The notes below the pieces were generated by a model that searched no databases, had not been told where the DNA came from, and saw only the letters and a list, made by a program, of their open reading frames with translations. This document shows, one piece after another, positions 18,053-27,508 of a stretch of DNA of 64,000 nucleotides. The position numbers were made by a program, and so were the translations under genes. The DNA lies in assembly GCF_900167935.1 (NCBI RefSeq), contig NZ_FUYL01000009.1, forward strand, positions 131,289 through 195,288, in the 5' to 3' direction. Numbering within the stretch: the stretch's first letter is position 1; each line of letters begins with the position of its first letter. The stretch is from Maribacter arcticus. GTDB lineage: Bacteria; Bacteroidota; Bacteroidia; Flavobacteriales; Flavobacteriaceae.

Positions 18053-19006
18053 CTAAAAAAGTTCTTTAGCAATCGCCTTTATATTATCTGATTTTCCCAT
18101 TGAATAGTAATGTAAAACAGGCACGCCAGCTTCTTTCAATTCTTTAGATTGTTGAATGGCCCATTCTATACCAACAGCACGCACATCTTTATTTGAAGTA
18201 CAACCGTCTACCGCCTCAATTAAATCTTGAGGAATATCTATTCGAAAAACCTGTGGTAACAATTGCAAATGACGCTTTACCGCAATAGGTTTTATACCTG
18301 GTATAATTGGAACTGTAATCCCTATATTCTTCGCAGCCTCAACAAATTCAAAATATTTCTGGTTGTTAAAAAACATCTGTGTAACTACATAATCGGCACC
18401 TGCTTCTACCTTCTCCTTCAATCGTTTTAAATCTGATTGTAAGGAAGGTGATTCTAGATGTTTTTCAGGATAACCTGCTACACCAATACAGAATTCGCTT
18501 GAGTATTCGCTCTCTATTGTTTCATGTAAATATTTACCGCAGTTTAAATCTTGAATTTGTTTCACCAAGTCAATTGCAAATGGATGTCCGCCATCTGTAG
18601 GTTCAAAATATTTTTGCTCACTTCGTGCATCTCCCCGTAACGCCATTACATTCTCGATACCTAGGTAATGACAATCAACCAACATATATTCCGTTTCTTC
18701 ACGGGTAAAACCACCACAGATAACATGCGGCACGGTATCAACATTATACTTATGTTGAATTGATGCACAAATACCCACGGTACCAGGTCGCATACGTGTT
18801 GTTTTCTTATCTAAAAGTCCCTCTTTCTGTACATATATAGTCTCTTCCCTAGATGTGGTCACATCAATAAACGGAGGTTTAAACTCCATCAATGGATCTA
18901 TGTTATTATACAGTTCTTGTATATTTCGCCCTTTCACAGGTGGTACAATTTCGAAAGAAAATAAGGTCTTTCCTTGTGCGTTGGTGATATGGTCTGTTAC
19001 TTTCAT
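18053..19006 (-). CDS. metF: 5,10-methylenetetrahydrofolate reductase
   Basis: Flavoprotein that makes 5-methyl-THF, the methyl donor for MetH. At 317 residues it has normal length. Motifs: FSFEIVPPVKGRN near the N-terminus, VDCHYLGIENVMALRGD (folate/FAD pocket), GVAGYPEKH and GADYVVTQMFF. It is the third gene after the two metH parts on the same strand, with a dispersed repeat in the gap. Probably controlled by the SAM-I riboswitch at 23000. Confidence 0.95.
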   Translation of the reverse strand: MKVTDHITNAQGKTLFSFEIVPPVKGRNIQELYNNIDPLMEFKPPFIDVTTSREETIYVQKEGLLDKKTTRMRPGTVGICASIQHKYNVDTVPHVICGGFTREETEYMLVDCHYLGIENVMALRGDARSEQKYFEPTDGGHPFAIDLVKQIQDLNCGKYLHETIESEYSSEFCIGVAGYPEKHLESPSLQSDLKRLKEKVEAGADYVVTQMFFNNQKYFEFVEAAKNIGITVPIIPGIKPIAVKRHLQLLPQVFRIDIPQDLIEAVDGCTSNKDVRAVGIEWAIQQSKELKEAGVPVLHYYSMGKSDNIKAIAKELF

Positions 19007-19073
19007 TTTAATTAAGTTGGTCGTTTTATACGTAATCGACTTTACTTCTAAACTTTTATTTTATTCCTTTTTT

Positions 19074-19186
19074 GGGCGTTACCTAACGGTCGGGCTTTAC
19101 GCTATATTTTTTCTATTTCTAAACCCTATTTTCATTTTGGCAAACATGAGCAAAAATAGAAAAGATGCCGCTTCAATCCCTAACGC
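19074..19186. repeat. Bacteroidota-type intergenic repeat with GCGTTA / TAACGC ends
   Basis: About 113 bp between metH and metF. It starts GGGCGTTACC, continues with CGGTCGGGCTTTACGCT, contains an A/T hairpin (TTTTTCTATTT / AAAATAGAAAA), and ends GATGCCGCTTCAATCCCTAA then CGC. I recall the same block, with different hairpins, between genes in many flavobacterial genomes. It carries no ORF. Confidence 0.65.
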
Positions 19187-19189
19187 AAA

Positions 19190-21901
19190 TTAGGCATCTA
19201 CAATATTTGGAGACAACCATCTCTCAGCTTTTTCGAAAGCTATTCCCTTTCTATCCGCAAAGTCTTTCACCTGGTCTTCCTTTATTTTACCTAATCCAAA
19301 ATAACGTGCTTCGGGGTTTCCAAAATAATACCCACTAACTGATGCCGCAGGCCACATCGCCAAACTATCCGTTAGTTCTACACCTATTGTTTCCTTAACT
19401 TTTAAAATATCCCAAATGGTCAATTTCTCCAAGTGATCCGGACAAGCAGGATAGCCTGGTGCCGGACGAATACCTTTATAGGATTCGTGAATCAATTCTT
19501 CATTGCTCAATTCTTCATTAGCCGCATAACCCCAATGTTTCATACGAACCTCTTTATGTAAGTATTCAGCGAATGCTTCGGCCAACCTATCTGCCAATGC
19601 TTTTACCAAAATGGAGTTATAATCGTCTAAATTCTTTTCATATTTCCCAGCCAACTCTGCAGTACCGAAACCGGTGGACACACAAAAACAACCTATATAA
19701 TCTTGCTTTCGACTTTCTTGAGGTGCAATAAAATCTGCCAAAGCATAATCCGCAACCCCTTCTCTTTTCTGTAATTGTTGACGCAGTGTTCTAAATATGT
19801 AGCTTTCTTCATCTCGCCCTTGAACTGAGCTCAAGGAAACATTGATATCATCTTGGTTGATTGAATTGGCAGAAAATAGCCCAAAAATTCCTTTTGCCTT
19901 TAACTGCTTCTCCCTAATAATTTGCTTCAACATTTCTTTTGCATCGGCAAATAATTCGGTCGCTTGAGCGCCTACTACATCATCGGTTAATATTGCAGGG
20001 TATTTACCATGCAGTTCCCAACTTCTAAAAAATGGAGTCCAATCGATATAAGGCACCAAAAGATTTAAATCTAAATCTTCAATAACTTGAATTCCTAATT
20101 TGTTAGGCTTAAAAATTTCACTTTTGTTCCAATCTATCTTAAACTTATTTCTGCGCGCAGCAGCAATCGTCTTGTATGTTTTACTGGAAGAGCGGTTTAA
20201 AAACTTGGCTCTAAAAACATCATAATCTTCCTTTATTCTCTTTTTATATCCGACAGACGTTTCTTTTTGAAGTAAATCGCCTACTACAGTAACTGCCCTT
20301 GAAGCATCATTTACATGAACCACAGCTTCGTTATATTGCGTATCTATTTTTACCGCTGTATGCGCCTTACTCGTTGTTGCACCACCAATCAATAAGGGGA
20401 TTTTAAAATTCTTTCGTTCCATCTCTTTGGCCATGTGTACCATTTCATCCAAAGAGGGTGTTATTAACCCGCTTAACCCTATAATATCTACATTATGTTC
20501 AATGGCGGCTGCGATTATTTTTTCTGGTGGCACCATAACCCCTAAATCAACAATCTCATAATTATTACACGCCAGAACAACACCCACGATATTCTTACCG
20601 ATATCATGAACATCTCCTTTTACGGTTGCCATCAAAATTTTACCGGCATTATCAGAATCTCCTTCTTGCGGATTCAGTAATTTCTCTTCCTCTATATACG
20701 GCAACAAATACGCCACGGCCTTTTTCATAACCCGAGCAGACTTTACTACCTGTGGCAAGAACATTTTTCCGCTTCCGAATAAATCTCCGACAACGTTCAT
20801 ACCAGTCATCAGGTTCTCTTCAATTACCTGAATTGGCTTATCTGCAGCTAGTCTTGCTTCCTCAACATCTTCAACAATATATTGGTCAATACCTTTTACT
20901 AAGGCACGTGTAATTCTATTTTGTAATGGCTCCTCTCGCCATGATAAATCAATCTTACTTTCTTTTGTTTTACCTACAACCGATTCCGCAAAATCGAGTA
21001 AACGTTCCGTTGCATCGTCCCTCCTATTTAAAATGACATCTTCTACACGCTCCAGTAAATCCTTAGGAATATCATCATAAACCTCTAACATACTCGGGTT
21101 TACAATACCCATATTCATTCCCGCTTTAATAGCGTGATATAAGAATACTGAATGCATAGCCTCACGAACAGGATTATTTCCCCTAAATGAAAAAGAAACA
21201 TTACTCACTCCACCACTTACACTTGCGTGAGGAAGATTTTCGCGTACCCATTTAGTAGCTTTTATAAAATCTAAGGCATTGAGCTTATGCTCATCCATTC
21301 CCGTAGCAACGGGGAAAATATTAAGGTCAAAAATGATATCCTCTGGTGCGAAACCCACCTTATCAACTAAAACATCATACGAACGCTTAGCAATTTCGAT
21401 TCGACGTTCATAATTGTCGGCTTGCCCTACTTCATCAAAAGCCATAACTATTACAGCGGCGCCATAGCGTTTAATCAATTTAGCCTGATGCATGAATTGT
21501 TCTTCACCTTCCTTTAAACTAATGGAATTCACTACACATTTTCCTTGAACCACTTGCAAACCAGCCTCTATGATTTCCCATTTAGAGCTATCAATCATGA
21601 TAGGAACTCGAGAAATATCGGGCTCGGCAATTACAAGGTTTAAAAACTTGACCATGGCTTCTTTACCATCAATCAGACCATCGTCCATGTTAATGTCGAT
21701 TACCTGTGCTCCATTCTCTACCTGCTCCCTCGCTACGACTAAAGCTTCTTCAAATTTCTCTTCTTTAATTAATCGAAGAAACATTTTAGAACCAGCAACA
21801 TTGGTACGTTCACCAACATTAATAAAATTCGTTTCAGGGGTTACAATCAATGGCTCAAGGCCACTTAACTTTAGAAATCGTTGTTCGTTTTTTCCGCTCA
21901 T
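19190..21901 (-). CDS. metH: Cobalamin-dependent methionine synthase, folate/B12/activation part
   Basis: C-terminal two thirds of MetH as a separate protein (903 aa): pterin-binding domain (about 15-290, [22 protein letters not shown]), four-helix cap, cobalamin-binding domain (about 415-555, with the axial-His motif DVHDIGKN and [14 protein letters not shown]), and the SAM-dependent activation domain (about 600-900, [12 protein letters not shown]). It transfers methyl from 5-methyl-THF through cobalamin to homocysteine. The homocysteine module is the gene just upstream (14 bp gap). Splitting metH in two is common in Bacteroidota. Confidence 0.95.
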   Translation of the reverse strand: MSGKNEQRFLKLSGLEPLIVTPETNFINVGERTNVAGSKMFLRLIKEEKFEEALVVAREQVENGAQVIDINMDDGLIDGKEAMVKFLNLVIAEPDISRVPIMIDSSKWEIIEAGLQVVQGKCVVNSISLKEGEEQFMHQAKLIKRYGAAVIVMAFDEVGQADNYERRIEIAKRSYDVLVDKVGFAPEDIIFDLNIFPVATGMDEHKLNALDFIKATKWVRENLPHASVSGGVSNVSFSFRGNNPVREAMHSVFLYHAIKAGMNMGIVNPSMLEVYDDIPKDLLERVEDVILNRRDDATERLLDFAESVVGKTKESKIDLSWREEPLQNRITRALVKGIDQYIVEDVEEARLAADKPIQVIEENLMTGMNVVGDLFGSGKMFLPQVVKSARVMKKAVAYLLPYIEEEKLLNPQEGDSDNAGKILMATVKGDVHDIGKNIVGVVLACNNYEIVDLGVMVPPEKIIAAAIEHNVDIIGLSGLITPSLDEMVHMAKEMERKNFKIPLLIGGATTSKAHTAVKIDTQYNEAVVHVNDASRAVTVVGDLLQKETSVGYKKRIKEDYDVFRAKFLNRSSSKTYKTIAAARRNKFKIDWNKSEIFKPNKLGIQVIEDLDLNLLVPYIDWTPFFRSWELHGKYPAILTDDVVGAQATELFADAKEMLKQIIREKQLKAKGIFGLFSANSINQDDINVSLSSVQGRDEESYIFRTLRQQLQKREGVADYALADFIAPQESRKQDYIGCFCVSTGFGTAELAGKYEKNLDDYNSILVKALADRLAEAFAEYLHKEVRMKHWGYAANEELSNEELIHESYKGIRPAPGYPACPDHLEKLTIWDILKVKETIGVELTDSLAMWPAASVSGYYFGNPEARYFGLGKIKEDQVKDFADRKGIAFEKAERWLSPNIVDA

Positions 21902-21915
21902 AACTTCTAATGTTC

Positions 21916-22917
21916 TTAATGTAAAACAGAAAATTGTCTAGGTTTGAAATCTTTTACCAAATTGGCAATCGCAGTAATATGCTCTGGTGTGGTACCACAA
22001 CAGCCTCCCACTATATTCACCAAACCTTTTTCCACATATTCCCTAATTTGTTCTGCCATCTGATCCGGAGTTTCATCATACTCGCCAAAAGCATTAGGTA
22101 AACCGGCATTTGGATGTGCAGAAACTGCATGTTCGCTTTTCGTTGCCAACACTTCTAAATGCGGCACTAATTGACTGGCTCCTAAGGCACAGTTAAAGCC
22201 TACGGATAAAATTGGAATATGGGAAATGGAAATTAAAAATGCTTCTGCTGTTTGTCCAGATAATGTTCTACCCGATGCATCGGTAATCGTTCCACTAACC
22301 ATGATAGGAACATCGATATTTCGTTCTTCTTTCACTTCTTCAATGGCGAACAAAGCTGCTTTTGCATTCAGGGTGTCGAATATGGTTTCAACGAGCAGTA
22401 AATCTGACCCACCATCTAACAATGCTTCAACCTGTAGTTTATAAGCTATTCTTAATTCGTTAAAAGAAATTGCTCTATAGCCAGGATCATTTACATCTGG
22501 CGACATACTTGCTGTCTTATTCGTCGGACCAATACTACCAGCTACAAAACGTGGCTTATTCGGCTCTCTTTCGGTGAATTCATCGGCAACCATTTTAGCA
22601 ATACGGGCTGACTCATAATTTAGCTCGTACACCAAATCTTCCATGTAATAATCTGCCATGGCAATGGTGGTGCTTGAGAATGTATTAGTTTCTACAATAT
22701 CAGCACCAGCAGCAAAATATTTGCGATGAACATCAGCAATTGCTTCGGGTTGTGTTAAGGACAATAAATCATTGTTACCCTGTAAAGGGTGTTTCCAATC
22801 TTTAAAGCGTTCTCCCCTAAAATCCTCTTCGGTAAACTTATAGCGTTGAAGCATAGTGCCCATTGCACCATCTAACACTAAAATTCGTTCTTTTAAAATT
22901 TCCCTAATATCCTTCAT
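21916..22917 (-). CDS. metH: Cobalamin-dependent methionine synthase, homocysteine-binding part
   Basis: N-terminal homocysteine S-methyltransferase module of MetH (333 aa): [12 protein letters not shown], the zinc ligands in GFNCALG and [10 protein letters not shown]. It activates homocysteine on zinc and must pair with the product of 19190-21901. It is the first gene of the metH-metH-metF operon; the start lies about 80 nt after the SAM-I aptamer. Confidence 0.95.
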   Translation of the reverse strand: MKDIREILKERILVLDGAMGTMLQRYKFTEEDFRGERFKDWKHPLQGNNDLLSLTQPEAIADVHRKYFAAGADIVETNTFSSTTIAMADYYMEDLVYELNYESARIAKMVADEFTEREPNKPRFVAGSIGPTNKTASMSPDVNDPGYRAISFNELRIAYKLQVEALLDGGSDLLLVETIFDTLNAKAALFAIEEVKEERNIDVPIMVSGTITDASGRTLSGQTAEAFLISISHIPILSVGFNCALGASQLVPHLEVLATKSEHAVSAHPNAGLPNAFGEYDETPDQMAEQIREYVEKGLVNIVGGCCGTTPEHITAIANLVKDFKPRQFSVLH

Positions 22918-22999
22918 TTTACGCTGTAAAAAGTTCTACGTTCATTAAAAATTAATACGATACCAAGGAAGGAAAGGATAGGAAAGTGTTCTTTCTTGA

Positions 23000-23104
23000 G
23001 TTATCTGTCCCAAAAAAAGGGATAGAATGTAGCACCTTCTTATCCGTTAGGGAAAGGGTTGCCAAGGTTTCATAGGGTCTAATCCCTCCACCTTTCTTGA
23101 TAAC
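23000..23104 (-). ncRNA. SAM-I (S-box) riboswitch upstream of metH-metF
   Basis: On the minus strand the P1 helix is GUUAUC / GAUAAC (23104-23099 with 23005-23000). Between these arms are the conserved S-box blocks AAGAAAGGUGGAGGGA, UAGACCC, AUGAAACCUUGGCAACC and AAGGUGCUACAUUC in correct order. After the aptamer I see a small GAAAG / CUUUC hairpin but no U-tract, so the expression mechanism is not obvious; it may act on translation or on an unrecognised structure. High SAM should switch the operon off. Confidence 0.93.
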
Positions 23105-23130
23105 GTTTCAATCTATTTATGAACGAATTG

Positions 23131-23161
23131 CAAAGTAACGGCACTACCCGTTCTAATCCAA
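23131..23161 (-). promoter_or_regulatory. Promoter of the metH-metF operon
   Basis: Minus-strand TTG (-33) at 23159-23161, 20-nt spacer, then TTACTTTG (23131-23138), one mismatch from TAnnTTTG. Transcription would begin about 10-20 nt before the SAM-I aptamer. Confidence 0.6.
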
Positions 23162-23204
23162 AACTTCGCTGGACTTTTTAGCCAACGAAATTTTATAAAT
23201 ATGT

Positions 23205-23252
23205 CATAAAAAAACCTCTGAAACATTAAAGCATCAGAAGTTTCTTTTATAC
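23205..23252 (-). terminator. Terminator of the sulfate assimilation operon
   Basis: Minus-strand stem AACTTCTGA / TCAGAGGTT (one G-U) followed by seven U, just after the ferredoxin reductase stop. It separates the cys operon from the metH promoter. In the remaining gap (23165-23200) there is a second small hairpin, CGTTGG / CCAGCG. Confidence 0.8.
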
Positions 23253-23262
23253 TATCAAAGTC

Positions 23263-24324
23263 TTATGCTATACTTTGTACGACTTCTTTTTTAGCTTCTT
23301 TTTTAGAACCGTCAAATCCTTCAACACCACCTACGGTAGTATATTTCATGACATAACGTTTTCCTGGATTGATTTGCTGATATGCAAACTGACACATTAC
23401 TGCAGCTTCATGAAAACCTGAAAGAATTAATTTTAATTTGCCTTCATACGTATTCACATCACCAATCGCATACACCCCAGGTATATTGGTCTGGTAATCT
23501 CTTGCATTGTTGACCTTAATTGCATTTTTCTCTATTTCTAATCCCCATCCACCTATTGGTCCTAATTTAGGAGAAAGTCCGAATAAGGGAATAAAATGGT
23601 CAACTTCTAAATAAGTATCTGCTTTTTCTTTATCGGTATGCTTCAGCACTACCGCTTCAAGCTGATCCTTACCATGTAACTCCTTTACCTCAGCTTTGGT
23701 TACCAATTTTATCTTGCCCAGTTTCGCTAACTCTGATGCTTTTTCAACAGAATCTAATGCTCCCCTAAACTCATCTCTTCTATGCACCAACGTAACTTCA
23801 GAAGCTACATCGGTTAAGAAAATTGCCCAGTCTAAAGCAGAATCACCACCACCGGCAATGACTACTTTTTTATCTCTATACACCTCAGGATCTTTAATCA
23901 TGTAAGAAACACCAGTATCCTCAAAATTTACAATATTGGAAATGGGTGGCTTTCTTGGCTCAAAAGAACCTAATCCACCAGCAATTACAACTACCGGTGC
24001 ATTATGTTGAGTTCCTTTATTGGTAGTAACCACAAAAGAACCATCTTCTAATTTATCTAAGGTTTCCGCTCTTTCACCCAAAGTAAATCCTGGCTCAAAA
24101 GGCTTAATCTGTTCCATTAGATTATCTACTAAAGTACCCGCCAAAATTTCTGGGTACGCCGGAATATCATAAATAGGTTTTTTAGGATATATCTCTGAAC
24201 ACTGACCACCTGGTTGTGGCAAGGCATCGATTAAATGCGTTTTTAATTTTAATAATCCCGCTTCAAACACCGTAAATAATCCGGTTGGTCCCGCTCCTAT
24301 TATGAGCATATCTGTTTTAATCAT
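23263..24324 (-). CDS. Ferredoxin--NADP+ reductase, thioredoxin-reductase-like type
   Basis: 353-residue FAD/NAD(P) flavoprotein with two Rossmann motifs (IIGAGPTGLFTVFEAG near residue 8 and VVIAGGGDSALDWA at about 155) and the C-terminal GVYAIGDVNTYEGKLKLI flavin motif. It lacks the CxxC of true thioredoxin reductases, which fits the YumC-type ferredoxin-NADP reductases. Last gene of the sulfate assimilation operon, it most likely regenerates reduced ferredoxin for the sulfite reductase at 25302. Confidence 0.85.
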   Translation of the reverse strand: MIKTDMLIIGAGPTGLFTVFEAGLLKLKTHLIDALPQPGGQCSEIYPKKPIYDIPAYPEILAGTLVDNLMEQIKPFEPGFTLGERAETLDKLEDGSFVVTTNKGTQHNAPVVVIAGGLGSFEPRKPPISNIVNFEDTGVSYMIKDPEVYRDKKVVIAGGGDSALDWAIFLTDVASEVTLVHRRDEFRGALDSVEKASELAKLGKIKLVTKAEVKELHGKDQLEAVVLKHTDKEKADTYLEVDHFIPLFGLSPKLGPIGGWGLEIEKNAIKVNNARDYQTNIPGVYAIGDVNTYEGKLKLILSGFHEAAVMCQFAYQQINPGKRYVMKYTTVGGVEGFDGSKKEAKKEVVQSIA

Positions 24325-24445
24325 AATTCTTCTTTAGTATTGAGTAGTTAGTCTTGAGTACTGAGCCTCCACTCAAAAATCATTCGCTTACTACTACTCT
24401 TTATTTTACTTACGACTTTATATTCTACTTACTTAATACTTTTCA

Positions 24446-25300
24446 CTATTTACCATTAAAGGTTTCGACTGCGCTCAACCTGACATTTTCATCACTTGAA
24501 TATTCAAGCTTTGCCTTCATCAATGATTCTCTATGCCTCACCACTTCCCCGATTATAATAATAGCCGGATTAGATAATTCTTCTTTCGCCACAACCTCAA
24601 CAATTGTTTCTATAGTGCCTATTCCTAATTTTTCATTTTCCCGTGTACCATTTTGAATGATGGCAATTGGTGTGTCGGCCTTGCCTTCACTTTTAAATAA
24701 TGCTACAATCTGCGGTAGTTTAGACATCCCCATTAAGATTACAACGGTTGCGCTACTTTTAGCAGCCAATGCAACATCGGTTGATAATTTGTGTTCTTTG
24801 GTTGTACCTGTAATCACCCAAAAACTTTCTGATGCACCCCTTTTTGTTACTGGTATATTTTGATATGCCGGTACACTCAAACTAGATGAAATACCAGGCA
24901 CCATAGCTACTTCTAAGCCAAAGGAAGCTGCATATTCCATTTCTTCTGACCCACGACCAAAAACAAAAGGATCACCTCCTTTTAATCGTACGACATGTCC
25001 GTGAGATTTTGCTCGACTTATAATAAGTTCATTAATTTGCTCTTGCTGGTATGCATAACATCCTTTACGCTTGCCTACAAAAATCAATTCTGCATTCTTA
25101 GCATACTCTAAAAGCTCTTTATTCACCAAGGCATCATACAACACTACATCTGCATTTTCTAGAGCCTTGATGGCTTTTAAAGTGATGAGTTCTATGTCGC
25201 CAGGCCCTGCGCCAACAACAGTTAACCTCCCTTTGTGCTGCGAGGGAGTGTCAACTATTGAATTGATTGTTTTTTGATTGGATAAATTATTGATTTGCAT
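24446..25300 (-). CDS. cobA: Uroporphyrinogen-III C-methyltransferase (siroheme synthesis)
   Basis: SAM-dependent methylation of uroporphyrinogen III to precorrin-2, the first step to the siroheme of sulfite reductase. 284 residues with the family motifs VGAGPGDIELITLKA, VRLKGGDPFVFGRGSEE and PVTKRG. No CysG dehydrogenase/ferrochelatase domain is fused. The last residues (VRLSAVETF) are encoded by a dispersed repeat (24461-24486), so the natural C-terminus has been replaced or extended. It follows the sulfite reductase gene with 1 bp between. Confidence 0.92.
   Translation of the reverse strand: MQINNLSNQKTINSIVDTPSQHKGRLTVVGAGPGDIELITLKAIKALENADVVLYDALVNKELLEYAKNAELIFVGKRKGCYAYQQEQINELIISRAKSHGHVVRLKGGDPFVFGRGSEEMEYAASFGLEVAMVPGISSSLSVPAYQNIPVTKRGASESFWVITGTTKEHKLSTDVALAAKSSATVVILMGMSKLPQIVALFKSEGKADTPIAIIQNGTRENEKLGIGTIETIVEVVAKEELSNPAIIIIGEVVRHRESLMKAKLEYSSDENVRLSAVETFNGK
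24461..24486. repeat. Dispersed short repeat forming the 3' end of cobA
   Basis: Contains TTCGACTGCGCTCAA and then CCTGACA. The same 15-base core is at 42334-42348 and a variant is at 15338. It encodes V-R-L-S-A-V-E-T at the cobA C-terminus. Confidence 0.7.
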
Positions 25301-25301
25301 A

Positions 25302-27392
25302 TTATACCTCTGCTAATTCTTGTTGTCTGAATTTTGCGACAGTTTCTAAAAATAACTTTGCATCACTCAAATACGATTCCGCAAAAGCTTTTGTAGGTTC
25401 GTTTTTATTCAACTGAAGCACCATATTTTCAAATCCACGAGCAACGGCTATTCTTCCATCGGCTACGAACTTCTCATCAAAATCTTTAATGATGCTTGCA
25501 TGTGTATTGACCTTTGTATTTTCTGAAGTCAACATCGCTTTCGCTGAATTCACCATAGAAGAATATGCGTGGTAGATACTTGCCGACCATTTTTCAGCGT
25601 CTAACATATCTTGTGCATTCTGAATTTTTTCTTCACTTTCAAAAAGTAGGGTTGCAATCAAATCAATTACAACTCCGGCACATTCACCAACACCAATTGC
25701 CTTTTCATATCGTTCTGAATTTCCCCAGTCAATAAAATCATCTGCCGTTAAATCATCAACGGAAGATAATGGCGTAAGAAAATCATAGAAATACATTTGA
25801 CCTTTTTCCGCGTAATAATCAGGGAACGATAAATCGCCACCATTGGCATCAAAATCATTCAAGATTAAACGTAATGCTTCTGGGCCTCTTTTACTTGGCA
25901 CTTTTACTACTTTATCAGCAAAACGCCCTTGACCATTTCCATCATTGCTACCTCCTAATAATACTTGAAGCGCAGGTGCAACTAATTTATCTTTTGTACG
26001 AACAGACATTCCTTGAAAACCTATATTGGCCATGTTGTGTTGACCACAAGCATTCATACATCCGCTAATTTTAATAACGACATCTTCGTTATTAATATAA
26101 TCTGGATATTCTGTTTTGATTACACGTTCCAATTCTTCTGCAATACCTGTACTACTTGAAATACCTAAATTACATGTATCTGTACCTGGGCAAGCTGTAA
26201 TATCCAACGCCTTGTTATAACCAGCTTCCGTGAAACCAAATTTTTTCAATTCAGTATAGAAAAACTCTATATTCTCTTCCTTTACAAACGGAATTAAAAT
26301 ATTCTGACGTAATGATAATCGAATCTCTCCGGCAGCATATTTCTGAACCAAACCTGCCAATAATCTAGCTTTATCCGTATAAAAATCTCCTAATAAAACC
26401 TTGATACCGATAGCTAAATAGCCTAGTTGTTTCTGTGGCACCACGTTGGTAGATTTCCACTGCTCAAATTCTTTAGCATCTGTAATCTCTACGGCTGGAA
26501 CTTCTAGATTAGAAACCTTGATTTTCGGATACGCATCTGCATCAATCGGAAACGAATCAAAAGGAACTGCTGTTTTCTCCGCAGCCAATAATTCTTTGAA
26601 TCCGTCTAACCCTAAATCCTTTAATAAGAATTTCATTCTAGCCTTAGCCCTACTCTTACGCTCACCATAACGGTCAAAAACACGCACTACCGTTTCCATT
26701 AAAGGAATAATTTGGTCTGCAGGTAAAAAACTGTATAATTCATCAGCATGCCTAGGTTGAGAACCTAAACCACCGCCTAACATTACCTTAAAGCCTGGCT
26801 CTCCATTTTGAAGTTTAGCTATGAATCCTAAATCATGCATGTATGAAAGTCCGGTATCGGCATCACTTGCAGAGAAAGAAACTTTGAACTTGCGTCCCAT
26901 TTCTTGACTCACAGGATTTCTTAGAAAATACTGGAACAAGGCATGCGCATATGGAGATACATCAAAAGGCTCATCTACATCAACTCCTGCCGTTTCACTA
27001 GCCGTTATATTACGAACCGTGTTACCACAAGCTTCCCTTAGCGTAATATCATCCTTTTCTAATTGTGACCAAAGCTCAGGAGTTCTGTTCAAATCCACAT
27101 AATGAATTTGAATATCTTGACGTGTCGTAATGTGCAATCTACCGGTAGAATACTCGTCAGACACATCACAAATACGCAGCAATTGCTTAGAAGTCACTTT
27201 ACCATAGGGTAATTTTATACGAATCATTTGAACCCCTTCTTGACGTTGGCCATATACACCACGTGCCAAACGAAGGCTCCTAAACTTTTCCTCATCTAAT
27301 TTGCCGCCATGAAACTCATGAATTTTTCGTTCTAATTCAAGAATATCTTTTGCAACTACTTGATTTTCTATTTCTGTTCTAAAACTCTGCAT
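25302..27392 (-). CDS. Ferredoxin-type assimilatory sulfite reductase with C-terminal HEPN domain
   Basis: 696 residues. Residues 1-580 form a siroheme/[4Fe-4S] sulfite/nitrite reductase: cluster cysteines C401, C407, C445 and C449 (CPGTDTC ... GCMNAC), plus STGRLHITTRQDIQ in the first ferredoxin-like half. Six-electron reduction of sulfite to sulfide is favoured over nitrite reduction by the cys-operon context. Residues about 590-690 are an extra HEPN-type helical domain (SIYHAYSSMVNSAKAML, then A-F-ESYLSDAKLFLETV); it lacks the RxxxxH RNase motif of toxin HEPNs. Its role is unknown. Confidence 0.9.
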   Translation of the reverse strand: MQSFRTEIENQVVAKDILELERKIHEFHGGKLDEEKFRSLRLARGVYGQRQEGVQMIRIKLPYGKVTSKQLLRICDVSDEYSTGRLHITTRQDIQIHYVDLNRTPELWSQLEKDDITLREACGNTVRNITASETAGVDVDEPFDVSPYAHALFQYFLRNPVSQEMGRKFKVSFSASDADTGLSYMHDLGFIAKLQNGEPGFKVMLGGGLGSQPRHADELYSFLPADQIIPLMETVVRVFDRYGERKSRAKARMKFLLKDLGLDGFKELLAAEKTAVPFDSFPIDADAYPKIKVSNLEVPAVEITDAKEFEQWKSTNVVPQKQLGYLAIGIKVLLGDFYTDKARLLAGLVQKYAAGEIRLSLRQNILIPFVKEENIEFFYTELKKFGFTEAGYNKALDITACPGTDTCNLGISSSTGIAEELERVIKTEYPDYINNEDVVIKISGCMNACGQHNMANIGFQGMSVRTKDKLVAPALQVLLGGSNDGNGQGRFADKVVKVPSKRGPEALRLILNDFDANGGDLSFPDYYAEKGQMYFYDFLTPLSSVDDLTADDFIDWGNSERYEKAIGVGECAGVVIDLIATLLFESEEKIQNAQDMLDAEKWSASIYHAYSSMVNSAKAMLTSENTKVNTHASIIKDFDEKFVADGRIAVARGFENMVLQLNKNEPTKAFAESYLSDAKLFLETVAKFRQQELAEV

Positions 27393-27508
27393 TCTTTTCT
27401 AGTATTTAGTACTGAATAATCTGTACTAAGTTTATTATCTATTTTACCTATGGACTAAATAGGTTAAAATTAAAAGTCTTGCTTACTATAAACCGTTTAA
27501 TACGTTTA

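Noticed and set aside
18855-19193. 112-codon plus-strand ORF over the metF start and the intergenic repeat
   Set aside because: Crosses the metF start on the other strand and the repeat element; no coding features.
23165-23200. Hairpin CGTTGG / CCAGCG between the cys operon terminator and the metH promoter
   Set aside because: Small, without U-tract, and possibly part of a repeat; not enough to assign a role.
24335-24365. Degenerate repeats of the type AGTATTGAGTA / TCTTGAGTACTGAG between cobA and the ferredoxin reductase
   Set aside because: Short and imperfect; similar AT-rich AGTACT strings occur at 27400. I could not define a unit or a function.
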